Below, one piece after another: positions 17,082-23,767 of a stretch of 36,507 nt of DNA. The translations under genes were made by a program, and so were the position numbers. The number at the start of each line of letters is the position of its first letter. Position 1 is the stretch's first letter. This DNA is from an uncultured Eubacteriales bacterium (lineage in GTDB: Bacteria > Bacillota > Clostridia > Christensenellales > Aristaeellaceae): positions 1 through 36,507 of the forward strand of contig CACWHI010000035.1 of the NCBI GenBank assembly GCA_902760595.1, read 5' to 3'. The notes beneath the pieces were generated by a model that was given only the letters and a program-made list of their open reading frames with translations, searched no databases and was not told where the DNA came from.

Positions 17082-18386
17082 ATGAAGCTGAATTATAAGC
17101 GCACCATGCTGGTCGGCCTGGCCTTCCTGTCCATCTGCACCTTCTGGCAGATGTACGACTTTACGGTGCCGCTGGTTCTCAAAAACACCTATGGGCTCAA
17201 CGATACCTGGGCCGGCGTGGTCATGGCCATGGACAACGTGCTGGCGCTGTTCCTGCTGCCGTTCTTCGGCGCGCTCTCGGACCGCTGCAGGGCGGGCCTG
17301 GGGCGGCGCATGCCGTTCATCCTGCTGGGCACCTTCCTGGCGGTCGTGTTCACGGTTTCGCTGCCCACGGTGATCGGCATGAACTCCCTGCCTGTCTTCC
17401 TGGTGGTGCTGGGGCTGCTGCTGGTCTCCATGGGCCTGTACCGTTCGCCGGCGGTGGCGCTGATGCCGGATGTCACGCCCAAGCCGCTGCGCTCCAAGGG
17501 CAACGCCGTCATCAACCTGATGGGCACGGTGGGCGGCATGCTCACGCTGGTGCTGAATAATTTCGCTATCCGCCACTACATCACTGACAACGGAAAAACC
17601 GCATCCGATTATTCCCTGCTCTTTTATGCCGTGGCGGCGATCATGGCGGTCAGCGTGTTCATCCTGTACAAAACGATCCACGAGCGTCCGCTGGTGGCGG
17701 AGATGGAGCGTATCAACTACGGCGAGCCCAAAGAGCAGACCACCGTCACCCGCGATGAGAAGAGCGGAAAGCTGAACCCGGAGGTCATGCGCAGCCTGCT
17801 GCTGATCCTGTTCTCGGTCGCGTTCTGGTTCATGGGCTATAATGCGGTGACTACGGCCTTCAGCAAGTACGCGATGTCCCAGTGGCAGGTCATGGAGGGC
17901 GCCGCCTCCAACTGCGTGCTGGTGGCGACCGTGGCCGCGACCCTGAGCTACTGGCCGGTGGGCATCGTTTCCTCTAAGCTTGGGAGGAAAAAGGTGATCC
18001 TGTTCGGCGCGGCGCTGCTTTCCGCCTGCTTCTTCCTGGCCGGCACGGTTCGCTCCCTCGGCGTGCTCATGTTCGTGCTGTTCGCGCTGGTGGGCATCGC
18101 CTGGGCGTCCATCAATGTCAACTCCTTCCCCATGGTGGTGGAGCTGGCCAGCGGCGCGGATACGGGTAAATATACCGGCTATTATTACACCTTCTCTATG
18201 GCCGCGCAGGTGCTTACGCCCATCCTCTCGGGCTGGCTGCTGGAGCATGTGGGCTACCATACGCTGTTCCCGTACGCGGGCGTCATGGTGGCGATCTCGG
18301 TGGTGACGATGTGCTTTGTGCGCCACGGCGACGTGAAGCCGGAGGCGCGGCGGGGCATGGAAGCGTTCGACGTGGGAGAGGACTGA
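17082..18386 (+). CDS. MFS transporter, SLC45/GPH-like sugar symporter
   Basis: A 434-aa integral membrane protein with about 12 hydrophobic segments. The N-terminal FWQMYDFTVPLVLKN, the first-loop motif GALSDRCRAGLGRRMPFILLG (RxxGRRxPF) and the charged central loop near residues 215-255 resemble SLC45-like and glycoside-pentoside-hexuronide symporters, so a sugar substrate is likely but not defined. The chosen ATG has GAGGAG 9 nt upstream; an ATG at 17061 lacks a ribosome site. It heads an operon with three hydrolases (4-nt gap to the next gene), which suggests it imports or exports something they act on. Confidence 0.85.
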   Translation: MKLNYKRTMLVGLAFLSICTFWQMYDFTVPLVLKNTYGLNDTWAGVVMAMDNVLALFLLPFFGALSDRCRAGLGRRMPFILLGTFLAVVFTVSLPTVIGMNSLPVFLVVLGLLLVSMGLYRSPAVALMPDVTPKPLRSKGNAVINLMGTVGGMLTLVLNNFAIRHYITDNGKTASDYSLLFYAVAAIMAVSVFILYKTIHERPLVAEMERINYGEPKEQTTVTRDEKSGKLNPEVMRSLLLILFSVAFWFMGYNAVTTAFSKYAMSQWQVMEGAASNCVLVATVAATLSYWPVGIVSSKLGRKKVILFGAALLSACFFLAGTVRSLGVLMFVLFALVGIAWASINVNSFPMVVELASGADTGKYTGYYYTFSMAAQVLTPILSGWLLEHVGYHTLFPYAGVMVAISVVTMCFVRHGDVKPEARRGMEAFDVGED

Positions 18387-18390
18387 GGAA

Positions 18391-19218
18391 ATGAGGATAT
18401 GGCTGATCCTGCCGCTGATCGCGGCAGGACTCCTTCTGCTGTATATGCTGCTGATCGCGCCGCGCTTCGGGCGCAGGGACATGAGCGCCATGACGGGGCA
18501 CTGGTACGCGCATCGCGGGCTGTGGAACGCGGAGCGGCCCGAAAACAGCCTGCCAGCCTTCCGGGCGGCGGTGGAGGGCGGCTACGCCATCGAAACGGAC
18601 GTACATATCACCCTGGACGACCGGCTGGTGATCTTCCATGACGACGACCTCAAGCGCATGTGCGGGGTCGATCGGAAGCTGTCGGATTGCACACTGGCGG
18701 AGCTTCGGGCCTGCCGCCTGGCCGGGACGGACTGCCAGCTGCCCACCCTGGACGAGTTCCTGGAAACAGTGACGGGCCGGGTGCCGCTGCTGATCGAGAT
18801 CAAGACCGACCGGCGGGTGACGCGGCTCTGCGAGCTCCTGAACGAGCGCCTGAAGACCTACCGCGGCCCGTATATGATCGAGAGCTTCGACCCGCGCGCG
18901 GTGCGCTGGTACCGGAAAAACCGGCCGGACATCCTGCGCGGGCAGCTGACCTTCGGCCTGGTCGAGCCTTCGGCTCTGCCTAAGACCACGCTGTACCGGC
19001 TGCTGGCCTCCCAGACGATGAACGTGCTGGGAAGGCCGGACTTCATCGCCGCGGAGGCCGCGACGGCCCACAGCCTGCCGCTTCGGCTGCTGCGCCTGTG
19101 GCCCGTCCACTGGGTGGCCTGGACCGTCCGTTCCCAGGCGGAAATGGACCGGCTGAAGCCATCCTATGAGACGCAGATCTTCGAACAGTTCATTCCGAAG
19201 GAGGCACGACCGAGATGA
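18391..19218 (+). CDS. Membrane-anchored glycerophosphodiester phosphodiesterase
   Basis: Second GDPD of the window. Residues 4-23 form an N-terminal membrane anchor, followed by the catalytic domain with H41-R42, E68 and D70 in AIETDVH, H83-D84, and E136/K138 in LIEIKTD. All key residues are present. The single N-terminal helix suggests a membrane-attached enzyme, with the catalytic side uncertain, unlike the cytoplasmic paralogue at 4750. It overlaps the next gene by 4 nt (ATGA). GAGGA precedes the ATG. Acting on lysolipids or lipid headgroups at the membrane is plausible. Confidence 0.92.
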   Translation: MRIWLILPLIAAGLLLLYMLLIAPRFGRRDMSAMTGHWYAHRGLWNAERPENSLPAFRAAVEGGYAIETDVHITLDDRLVIFHDDDLKRMCGVDRKLSDCTLAELRACRLAGTDCQLPTLDEFLETVTGRVPLLIEIKTDRRVTRLCELLNERLKTYRGPYMIESFDPRAVRWYRKNRPDILRGQLTFGLVEPSALPKTTLYRLLASQTMNVLGRPDFIAAEAATAHSLPLRLLRLWPVHWVAWTVRSQAEMDRLKPSYETQIFEQFIPKEARPR

Positions 19219-20282
19219 AAAAGCTGCTGAAATCCGTAGCCCTGCTGCTGGCGCTGGTGATTGGTCTGGCGGCGGCCGGGCTGCTGGTGCTGACGATCGC
19301 CGAGTACCGTCCCGCTTCCGTAGAGGCGGTATCTCCGGCGGGAACTGCGTCCGCAGCGCTGCGCGCGGGGGATACCGTGCGCCTGGTCAGCTGGAACATG
19401 GGTTATGCCGCGCTGGGCGACAACGCGGATTTCTTTATGGACGGCGGAAAAATGGTGCAGACCGCGGACGCCGGGCGCGTGCGGCAGAACCTTAACGATA
19501 TGCAGGGCTATCTGGCCTCGGAAGGGCCGGACCTGATCCTGCTGCAGGAGGCGGATAAGAATTCGGACCGCTCCCACCATGTGGACCAGTGGAAGCAGCT
19601 GGCGGACGCCTTCCCTCAGTACGCTTCGCTCACGGCCTACAACTTCAACGCCCTCTATGTGCCGTATCCGCTGCCGCCGATCGGGCATGTGGAATCGGGC
19701 CTGGTCACCCTGAGCCGCTATCCGGTGGCCTCCGCAAGCCGCATCCAGCTGCCCTGTCCCTTTTCCTGGCCGATCAGGCTGGCGAACCTGAAGCGCTGCC
19801 TGCTGGTCAGCCGCATCCCGGTGGAGGGATCGGACCGGGAGCTCGTGCTCGTCAACCTGCACCTGGAAGCGTATGACGACGGCGCGGGCAAGGCGGCCCA
19901 GACCGCCATGCTCGCGGATTTCCTCAGGGCCGAGGTGGACAAGGGAAATTATGTAATCGCGGGCGGCGATTTCAACCAGATCTTTGCCAACGCGGACCAG
20001 AGCCGCTGGCCGGTGCGCGCCGGTATGTGGACGCCGGGTGTCATCGATCCGGCGGAATTCGACGCCCGTCTGAGCCTGCTGATGGATGGCCGCGCGCCGA
20101 CCTGCCGCTCCCTGGACCGTCCCCTGGCCGGCGCGGATCGCGAAAACTTCCAGTATTACCTGATCGACGGCTTCATCGTCTCCGATAACCTGCGGGTGGA
20201 GGAAATGGAAACGGTCTCGCTGGACTTCACGTCGACGGATCATAACCCGGTCCGGCTGACGGTGACGCTGCTGGATCGCTGA
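19215..20282 (+). CDS. Endonuclease/exonuclease/phosphatase family protein, membrane-anchored
   Basis: A 355-aa DNase I-fold metal-dependent phosphodiesterase or phosphomonoesterase. After an N-terminal membrane segment or signal (residues ~5-28), the fold motifs appear in order: SWNMGY (N61), LLQEAD (E112), VNLHLE (H216), GGDFN (D252, N254) and the terminal STDHNPV (D342-H343). The complete set argues for an active enzyme. Family members include nucleases, sphingomyelinases and inositol-phosphate phosphatases; with GDPD and alpha/beta hydrolase neighbours a lipid-headgroup or phosphodiester substrate is more attractive than DNA. Start overlaps the previous stop (ATGA), so translation is coupled. 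Confidence 0.88.
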   Translation: MKKLLKSVALLLALVIGLAAAGLLVLTIAEYRPASVEAVSPAGTASAALRAGDTVRLVSWNMGYAALGDNADFFMDGGKMVQTADAGRVRQNLNDMQGYLASEGPDLILLQEADKNSDRSHHVDQWKQLADAFPQYASLTAYNFNALYVPYPLPPIGHVESGLVTLSRYPVASASRIQLPCPFSWPIRLANLKRCLLVSRIPVEGSDRELVLVNLHLEAYDDGAGKAAQTAMLADFLRAEVDKGNYVIAGGDFNQIFANADQSRWPVRAGMWTPGVIDPAEFDARLSLLMDGRAPTCRSLDRPLAGADRENFQYYLIDGFIVSDNLRVEEMETVSLDFTSTDHNPVRLTVTLLDR

Positions 20283-20295
20283 TCGGGGGCCGGAA

Positions 20296-21216
20296 ATGCT
20301 GATCCTGCTTCTGATCGCGGTTTTCCTGCTGGCGGCGCTCGCCCTGCTGGGCTGGGCGCTGGCAGGCTATGCCCTGCGCATCCGGCCTCAGACGCTGGAG
20401 GAGGCGCGGCGCTGGCAGGAGGAGCACTATGACCTGAGCTGGTACGACGGACTTGATAAAGAGGATTACACCGCCGTGGCGGACGACGGCTATTCCCTGC
20501 ATGCCCAGCGTCTGGTGAATCCCGCCGGCGGCCGGGGCTGCGTCATCATCTCGCACGGGTATACGGACAATCGCCTGGGCGCGCTCAAATACGCGAGGAA
20601 TTACCTGGACATGGGCCTGGACGTGATCGTGTACGACCTGCGCGGGCACGGGCTCAACGCTCCTGACTTCTGCACCTATTCCGTCCGTGAGGGGCGGGAC
20701 CTGGCCGCGCTGATCAGGGATACCAGGAAACGCTGTCCGCGATATGGCTTGCTGGGGCTGCACGGCGAGAGCCTCGGCGCGGCCGCGACCATCGCCTGTC
20801 TGAAATACCGGCCGGCGGTGGATTTCGCCGTGTCTGACTGCGCCTTCAGCGATATCCGGCCGGTGCTCAGAAGCGGCCTGAAGGGCATGCACCTGCCGGG
20901 CTCCCTCGTACACCTGGCGTCTCTGGCTGCCCGCCTGCGCTATGGGTATGGCTTTGAGGCCATGCGGCCCATTGACAGCCTGGCGGGGGACCGTACGCCG
21001 ATCCTGTTCCTGCACGGCGCGCAGGATACCTTTATTCTTCCGGCGCACTGCGAAGCCCTCCATGCCGCGTCGAAGGACCACAGCCGGATGCGGCTGATCC
21101 CCGGGGCGGGACACGCGGAATCGGTCCTGAAAGCGCCGGACCTGTACCGGGACCTCGTTACGGATTTTGTCAGGGGCGTGATGGCAAAAAAAGCTGGAAA
21201 AGAGGATTTACACTGA
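20296..21216 (+). CDS. Alpha/beta hydrolase, membrane-anchored
   Basis: A 306-aa serine hydrolase. Residues 2-26 are a membrane anchor. The catalytic triad is readable: nucleophile S159 in GLHGESLG, D244 in FLHGAQDTF, H273 in GAGHAES; ISHGYTDNR (residues 85-93) supplies the oxyanion hole. The overall look is that of the YqkD/BEM46-like family of unknown substrate, often called acyl esterases. It lies 13 nt after the EEP gene and ends the operon, so four linked genes (transporter, two phosphodiesterase-type enzymes, esterase) could together strip and take up lipid-derived compounds. Confidence 0.9.
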   Translation: MLILLLIAVFLLAALALLGWALAGYALRIRPQTLEEARRWQEEHYDLSWYDGLDKEDYTAVADDGYSLHAQRLVNPAGGRGCVIISHGYTDNRLGALKYARNYLDMGLDVIVYDLRGHGLNAPDFCTYSVREGRDLAALIRDTRKRCPRYGLLGLHGESLGAAATIACLKYRPAVDFAVSDCAFSDIRPVLRSGLKGMHLPGSLVHLASLAARLRYGYGFEAMRPIDSLAGDRTPILFLHGAQDTFILPAHCEALHAASKDHSRMRLIPGAGHAESVLKAPDLYRDLVTDFVRGVMAKKAGKEDLH

Positions 21217-21238
21217 TCTCACACGGCGAAAAAAATAC

Positions 21239-21267
21239 TTGACAGAAATCCGGGAAGACGTTATAAT
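21239..21267 (+). promoter_or_regulatory. Consensus promoter of the tRNA operon
   Basis: Perfect TTGACA (21239-21244) and perfect TATAAT (21262-21267) with a 17-bp spacer, as expected for a strong stable-RNA promoter. A CTGTGAG / CTCACAG hairpin (21273-21290) sits between it and the first tRNA. Confidence 0.93.
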
Positions 21268-21294
21268 AGCCCCTGTGAGTGACCTCACAGGCAT

Positions 21295-21368
21295 TGGGGA
21301 ATGGTGTAACGGCAGCACCTACGACTCTGACTCGTATTGTCAAGGTTCAAATCCTTGTTCCCCAGCCA
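21295..21368 (+). tRNA. tRNA-Gln (anticodon CTG)
   Basis: Cloverleaf: acceptor TGGGGAA / TTCCCCA, anticodon stem TACGA / TCGTA around loop CTCTGAC (anticodon CTG, reading CAG), T-arm CAAGG-TTCAAAT-CCTTG, discriminator G and an encoded CCA end. This is the isoacceptor for the G-ending codon, matching the G/C-rich third positions of the genes here. Confidence 0.95.
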
Positions 21369-21372
21369 ACTT

Positions 21373-21445
21373 GCCTCCATTGTCTAGAGGCCTAGGACGC
21401 CGCCCTCTCAAGGCGGAAACATGGGTTCGAATCCCATTGGGGGTG
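21373..21445 (+). tRNA. tRNA-Glu (anticodon CTC)
   Basis: Acceptor GCCTCCA pairs with TGGGGGT (two G-U pairs). The anticodon stem CCGCC / GGCGG holds loop CTCTCAA (anticodon CTC, reading GAG), and the T-arm is ATGGG-TTCGAAT-CCCAT. No CCA is encoded, unlike the neighbouring tRNA-Gln 4 nt upstream. Confidence 0.94.
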
Positions 21446-21450
21446 CTCGG

Positions 21451-21483
21451 ATGAGCTGACGCGGATGTGTCGGCTCATTTTTG
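21451..21483 (+). terminator. Terminator of the tRNA operon
   Basis: Stem TGAGC-GAC / GTC-GCTCA with a one-base mismatch on each side runs into TTTTT, immediately after tRNA-Glu. Confidence 0.82.
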
Positions 21484-21501
21484 ATATTTAATACTAATCT
21501 C

Positions 21502-21530
21502 TTGACAGGCTTTGGCCTGGCTCCTATAAT
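21502..21530 (+). promoter_or_regulatory. Consensus promoter of the ABC-F gene
   Basis: Perfect TTGACA (21502-21507) and perfect TATAAT (21525-21530), 17 bp apart. So strong a promoter ahead of a ~200-nt leader suits control by attenuation rather than by initiation. Confidence 0.93.
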
Positions 21531-21567
21531 AGAACTGTGACAAGGATTGAGTGAAAGGGGCGGAAGC

Positions 21568-21579
21568 ATGCGCAAATAA
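21568..21579 (+). CDS. Putative three-codon leader peptide (Met-Arg-Lys) of the ABC-F gene
   Basis: ATG CGC AAA TAA preceded by an AAAGGGGCGG ribosome site at ~7 nt. It sits 37 nt after the -10 box and just before the hairpins of the leader. Very short leader ORFs ahead of resistance ABC-F and erm genes sense ribosome stalling by antibiotics. No conserved family of this exact peptide is claimed. Confidence 0.6.
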   Translation: MRK

Positions 21580-21580
21580 T

Positions 21581-21732
21581 CACCGATGATGAGAACGCAG
21601 CGGAGAAGCTGTCGAAAGACGGCTTGAAAGTCGCGTCCATCGGTGGTTTCGGCGTATGACGAAGCCCTTATTTGGTTTTTGGCGATCCTCATCGCGCGAG
21701 ACCGCCGTCCGCGGACGCTGGACGGAGGAAAT
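21581..21732 (+). promoter_or_regulatory. Putative ribosome-mediated attenuator of the ABC-F gene
   Basis: Several overlapping pairings are visible. CACCGATG (21581-21588) pairs with CATCGGTG (21638-21645), enclosing the hairpin AAGCTGTC-GAAA-GACGGCTT (21606-21625). Alternatively GGCTT (21621-21625) can pair with AAGCC (21662-21666), which is followed by a T-rich tract (to ~21680). A ribosome stalled on the leader ORF would cover the first arm and shift the balance. A CCGTCC / GGACGG stem (~21706-21725) touches the ABC-F ribosome site. Which structure terminates is inference. Confidence 0.5.
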
Positions 21733-23241
21733 ATGCTGAATATACAACATCTGACGATTATCCACACGCAGGATCTGCGGCCCCTGATCCGCGACCTGAG
21801 CCTGACGCTGTCCGGTACGGAGCGCCTGGCGGTCATCGGGGAAGAGGGAGACGGCAAATCCACCCTGCTGCAGGCCATCGCCTGCCCTGAGCGGCTGGAG
21901 GGCTGGGCCGAGGTCAGCGGCGGCGTCCGGCTGGCGGGGGAGAGACTGGGCTATCTCTCCCAGGAGACGCCGGAACTGGAGGATGTGACCGCCTATGGAT
22001 ACTGCGCCGGGCATGATGCGTTCATGACCCTGGATCCCGCCGGGCTGGCAGAGCTGAACCGGCTGCTCGGCTTGCCACGGGAACTGTGCTGGAGCGATAC
22101 CCCCTGGCGGCAGCTGTCCGGCGGCGAGCGAGTGAAGCTGCGGCTGCTGACGCTGATGGCGGCGAAGCCGACCATGCTGGCGCTGGACGAGCCGGGCAAC
22201 GATCTGGACCTTTCCGCCCTGGAGGCGCTGGAGGAATTTTTGCTGAACTGCGGGCTGCCGGTGATCTATGTCTCCCACGACGAGCATCTGCTCAGGCGCA
22301 CCGCGACCCGGGTACTGCATCTGGAGTCCGTCCAGCGCCGTTCGGAGCCGCGATGGACCCTCGCGAATATCCCCTACGCGGATTATGTGGCCGCGCGGGC
22401 TGAGAGCCTGGAACGCCAGGAGCACCAATGGCAGATGGAGCGCCGGGAAAGCCTGGTGCGCCAGGAGCGCTTCGACCGCATCGAGCAGGCGGTAGCCCAT
22501 GCTCAGGCCAGCATCAGCCGTCGGGATCCCCACAGCGGACGCCTGCTGAAAAAGAAAATGAAGGCCGTCAAGTCGCTGGAGCACCGCTACGAACGGGAAG
22601 CGGAGTCGGCGGCTGAACGGCCTCAGGTGGAATACCGGATGGACGCGGCGTTCGAGGGCATCGCGCCGATTCCCGCGGGCAGGACCGTGCTGGATCTGAC
22701 GGTGCCCGAGCTGCGCGGAGGAGAGCGCGTGCTGGCAAAGGACCTGCGCGTCCTGCTGCGCGGGTCGGAAAAGCTGCTGATCCTGGGCCCTAACGGCGCG
22801 GGCAAGACCACGCTGCTGCGCCTGATCCGCGAAGCGCTGGCGGAGCATGGCGGATTCCGAGTTGGGTATATGCCGCAGCGCTATGACGACCTGCTGCCGC
22901 TGGAGCAGAGCCCGGTGGCTTACCTGCATACGGACGGCACGCGGGAGCAGCTGACGCGCATCCGTACCACCCTCGGCGCGATGAAGCTGACCCAGGATGA
23001 GATCACGCACCCGATCGGCGCCCTGTCCGGCGGACAGCGGGCGAAGGTGCTGCTGCTCAAAATGATGCTGGAGGCGCCGGATGTGCTGCTGCTGGACGAG
23101 CCGACGCGCAACCTTTCGCCCCTCTCCGCGCCGGTCATGCGCCGGATGATCCTTACCTTTCCCGGCGCGGCGGTGTGCGTCACCCACGACAGGGAGCTGA
23201 TCGGCCAGTGGAAAGGGCGGATCCTCGAGCTGAGGGCATGA
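21733..23241 (+). CDS. ABC-F family ATPase, antibiotic-resistance (ribosomal protection) type
   Basis: A soluble protein of 502 aa with two ABC ATPase domains and no membrane segments. NBD1: Walker A GEEGDGKST (36-44), LSGGE (128-132), Walker B with E153, H182. NBD2: Walker A GPNGAGKTT (352-360), LSGGQ (431-435), LLLDEPTRNLSPLS with E456. A ~90-residue charged linker (~215-305) is the ribosome-inserted P-site tRNA-interaction motif. The EPTRN-SP form in NBD2 is typical of Vga/Lsa/VmlR/CplR-like proteins that displace lincosamides, pleuromutilins or streptogramins A. Unusual points are an acidic first Walker A and DEPGNDLD in place of DEPTNHLD. ATG 21733 has GGAGG 4-5 nt upstream; a 30-residue extension from 21643 has no support. 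Confidence 0.88.
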   Translation: MLNIQHLTIIHTQDLRPLIRDLSLTLSGTERLAVIGEEGDGKSTLLQAIACPERLEGWAEVSGGVRLAGERLGYLSQETPELEDVTAYGYCAGHDAFMTLDPAGLAELNRLLGLPRELCWSDTPWRQLSGGERVKLRLLTLMAAKPTMLALDEPGNDLDLSALEALEEFLLNCGLPVIYVSHDEHLLRRTATRVLHLESVQRRSEPRWTLANIPYADYVAARAESLERQEHQWQMERRESLVRQERFDRIEQAVAHAQASISRRDPHSGRLLKKKMKAVKSLEHRYEREAESAAERPQVEYRMDAAFEGIAPIPAGRTVLDLTVPELRGGERVLAKDLRVLLRGSEKLLILGPNGAGKTTLLRLIREALAEHGGFRVGYMPQRYDDLLPLEQSPVAYLHTDGTREQLTRIRTTLGAMKLTQDEITHPIGALSGGQRAKVLLLKMMLEAPDVLLLDEPTRNLSPLSAPVMRRMILTFPGAAVCVTHDRELIGQWKGRILELRA

Positions 23242-23360
23242 CCGCCGTGAAACGGTAGAACGCCTCCGGGAGCATCGTCATTGACTCTGCGCTGCGGGAA
23301 CCCCGCCAGGCTGCCTTCCAAATCCCAAAGATCCAAAAAAGCTTATCTGGAGTCAAGAAA

Positions 23361-23723
23361 ATGAAACTGAAAAATGTACTGATTGCGGTGAAGGACATAG
23401 AGCGTGCCCGCCGGTTCTATCATGACCTGTTCGGGCTTGAACTGGTGCAGGACAATGATGGGAATATGATCCTGACTGACGGGCTCGTCCTTCAGGATGA
23501 GAAGATCTGGAGACGTTTCCTGGGAAAGGACATCATTCCGGCGAACAACGCCTGTGAGCTTTATTTTGAGGAAGAAGACATAGAGGGCTTCATAGGGAAG
23601 CTGGAGGCGTATTACCCGGAGGTGCAGTACGTCAACAGGCTGATGAAACACAGCTGGGGGCAGAGGGTCGTGCGCTTCTATGACCCGGACGGGAATTTGA
23701 TCGAGGTTGGAACACCGATGTGA
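23361..23723 (+). CDS. VOC (glyoxalase/bleomycin-resistance) family protein
   Basis: A 120-aa single-chain vicinal-oxygen-chelate protein. Typical elements are the opening strand KNVLIAVKDIERARRFYHDLFGLEL and the closing RVVRFYDPDGNLIEVG with a metal-ligand Glu (E115). A His or Glu partner in the first strand is not obvious, so metal binding is uncertain. Substrate unknown; family members range from glyoxalase I to antibiotic-binding proteins, and the resistance-type ABC-F just upstream makes a drug-binding role worth a thought. The ribosome site is weak (GGAG). The 119 nt before it carry a short open stretch in the same frame after a TAG, with no recognisable similarity. Confidence 0.82.
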   Translation: MKLKNVLIAVKDIERARRFYHDLFGLELVQDNDGNMILTDGLVLQDEKIWRRFLGKDIIPANNACELYFEEEDIEGFIGKLEAYYPEVQYVNRLMKHSWGQRVVRFYDPDGNLIEVGTPM

Positions 23724-23767
23724 TGTTTACCGGAGGAGCCGCAGACCGGGCGCTGAATGGCGTTCTC

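Noticed and set aside
14789-17083. A 764-codon open frame antisense to tyrS and purR
   Set aside because: It mirrors well-supported genes; long antisense frames are expected with G/C-rich third codon positions, and the translation is His/Gly/Ala-rich without any family motif.
23242-23360. N-terminal extension of the VOC gene
   Set aside because: The frame is open only back to a TAG and has no start with a ribosome site; the sequence shows no domain, so the ATG at 23361 is kept.
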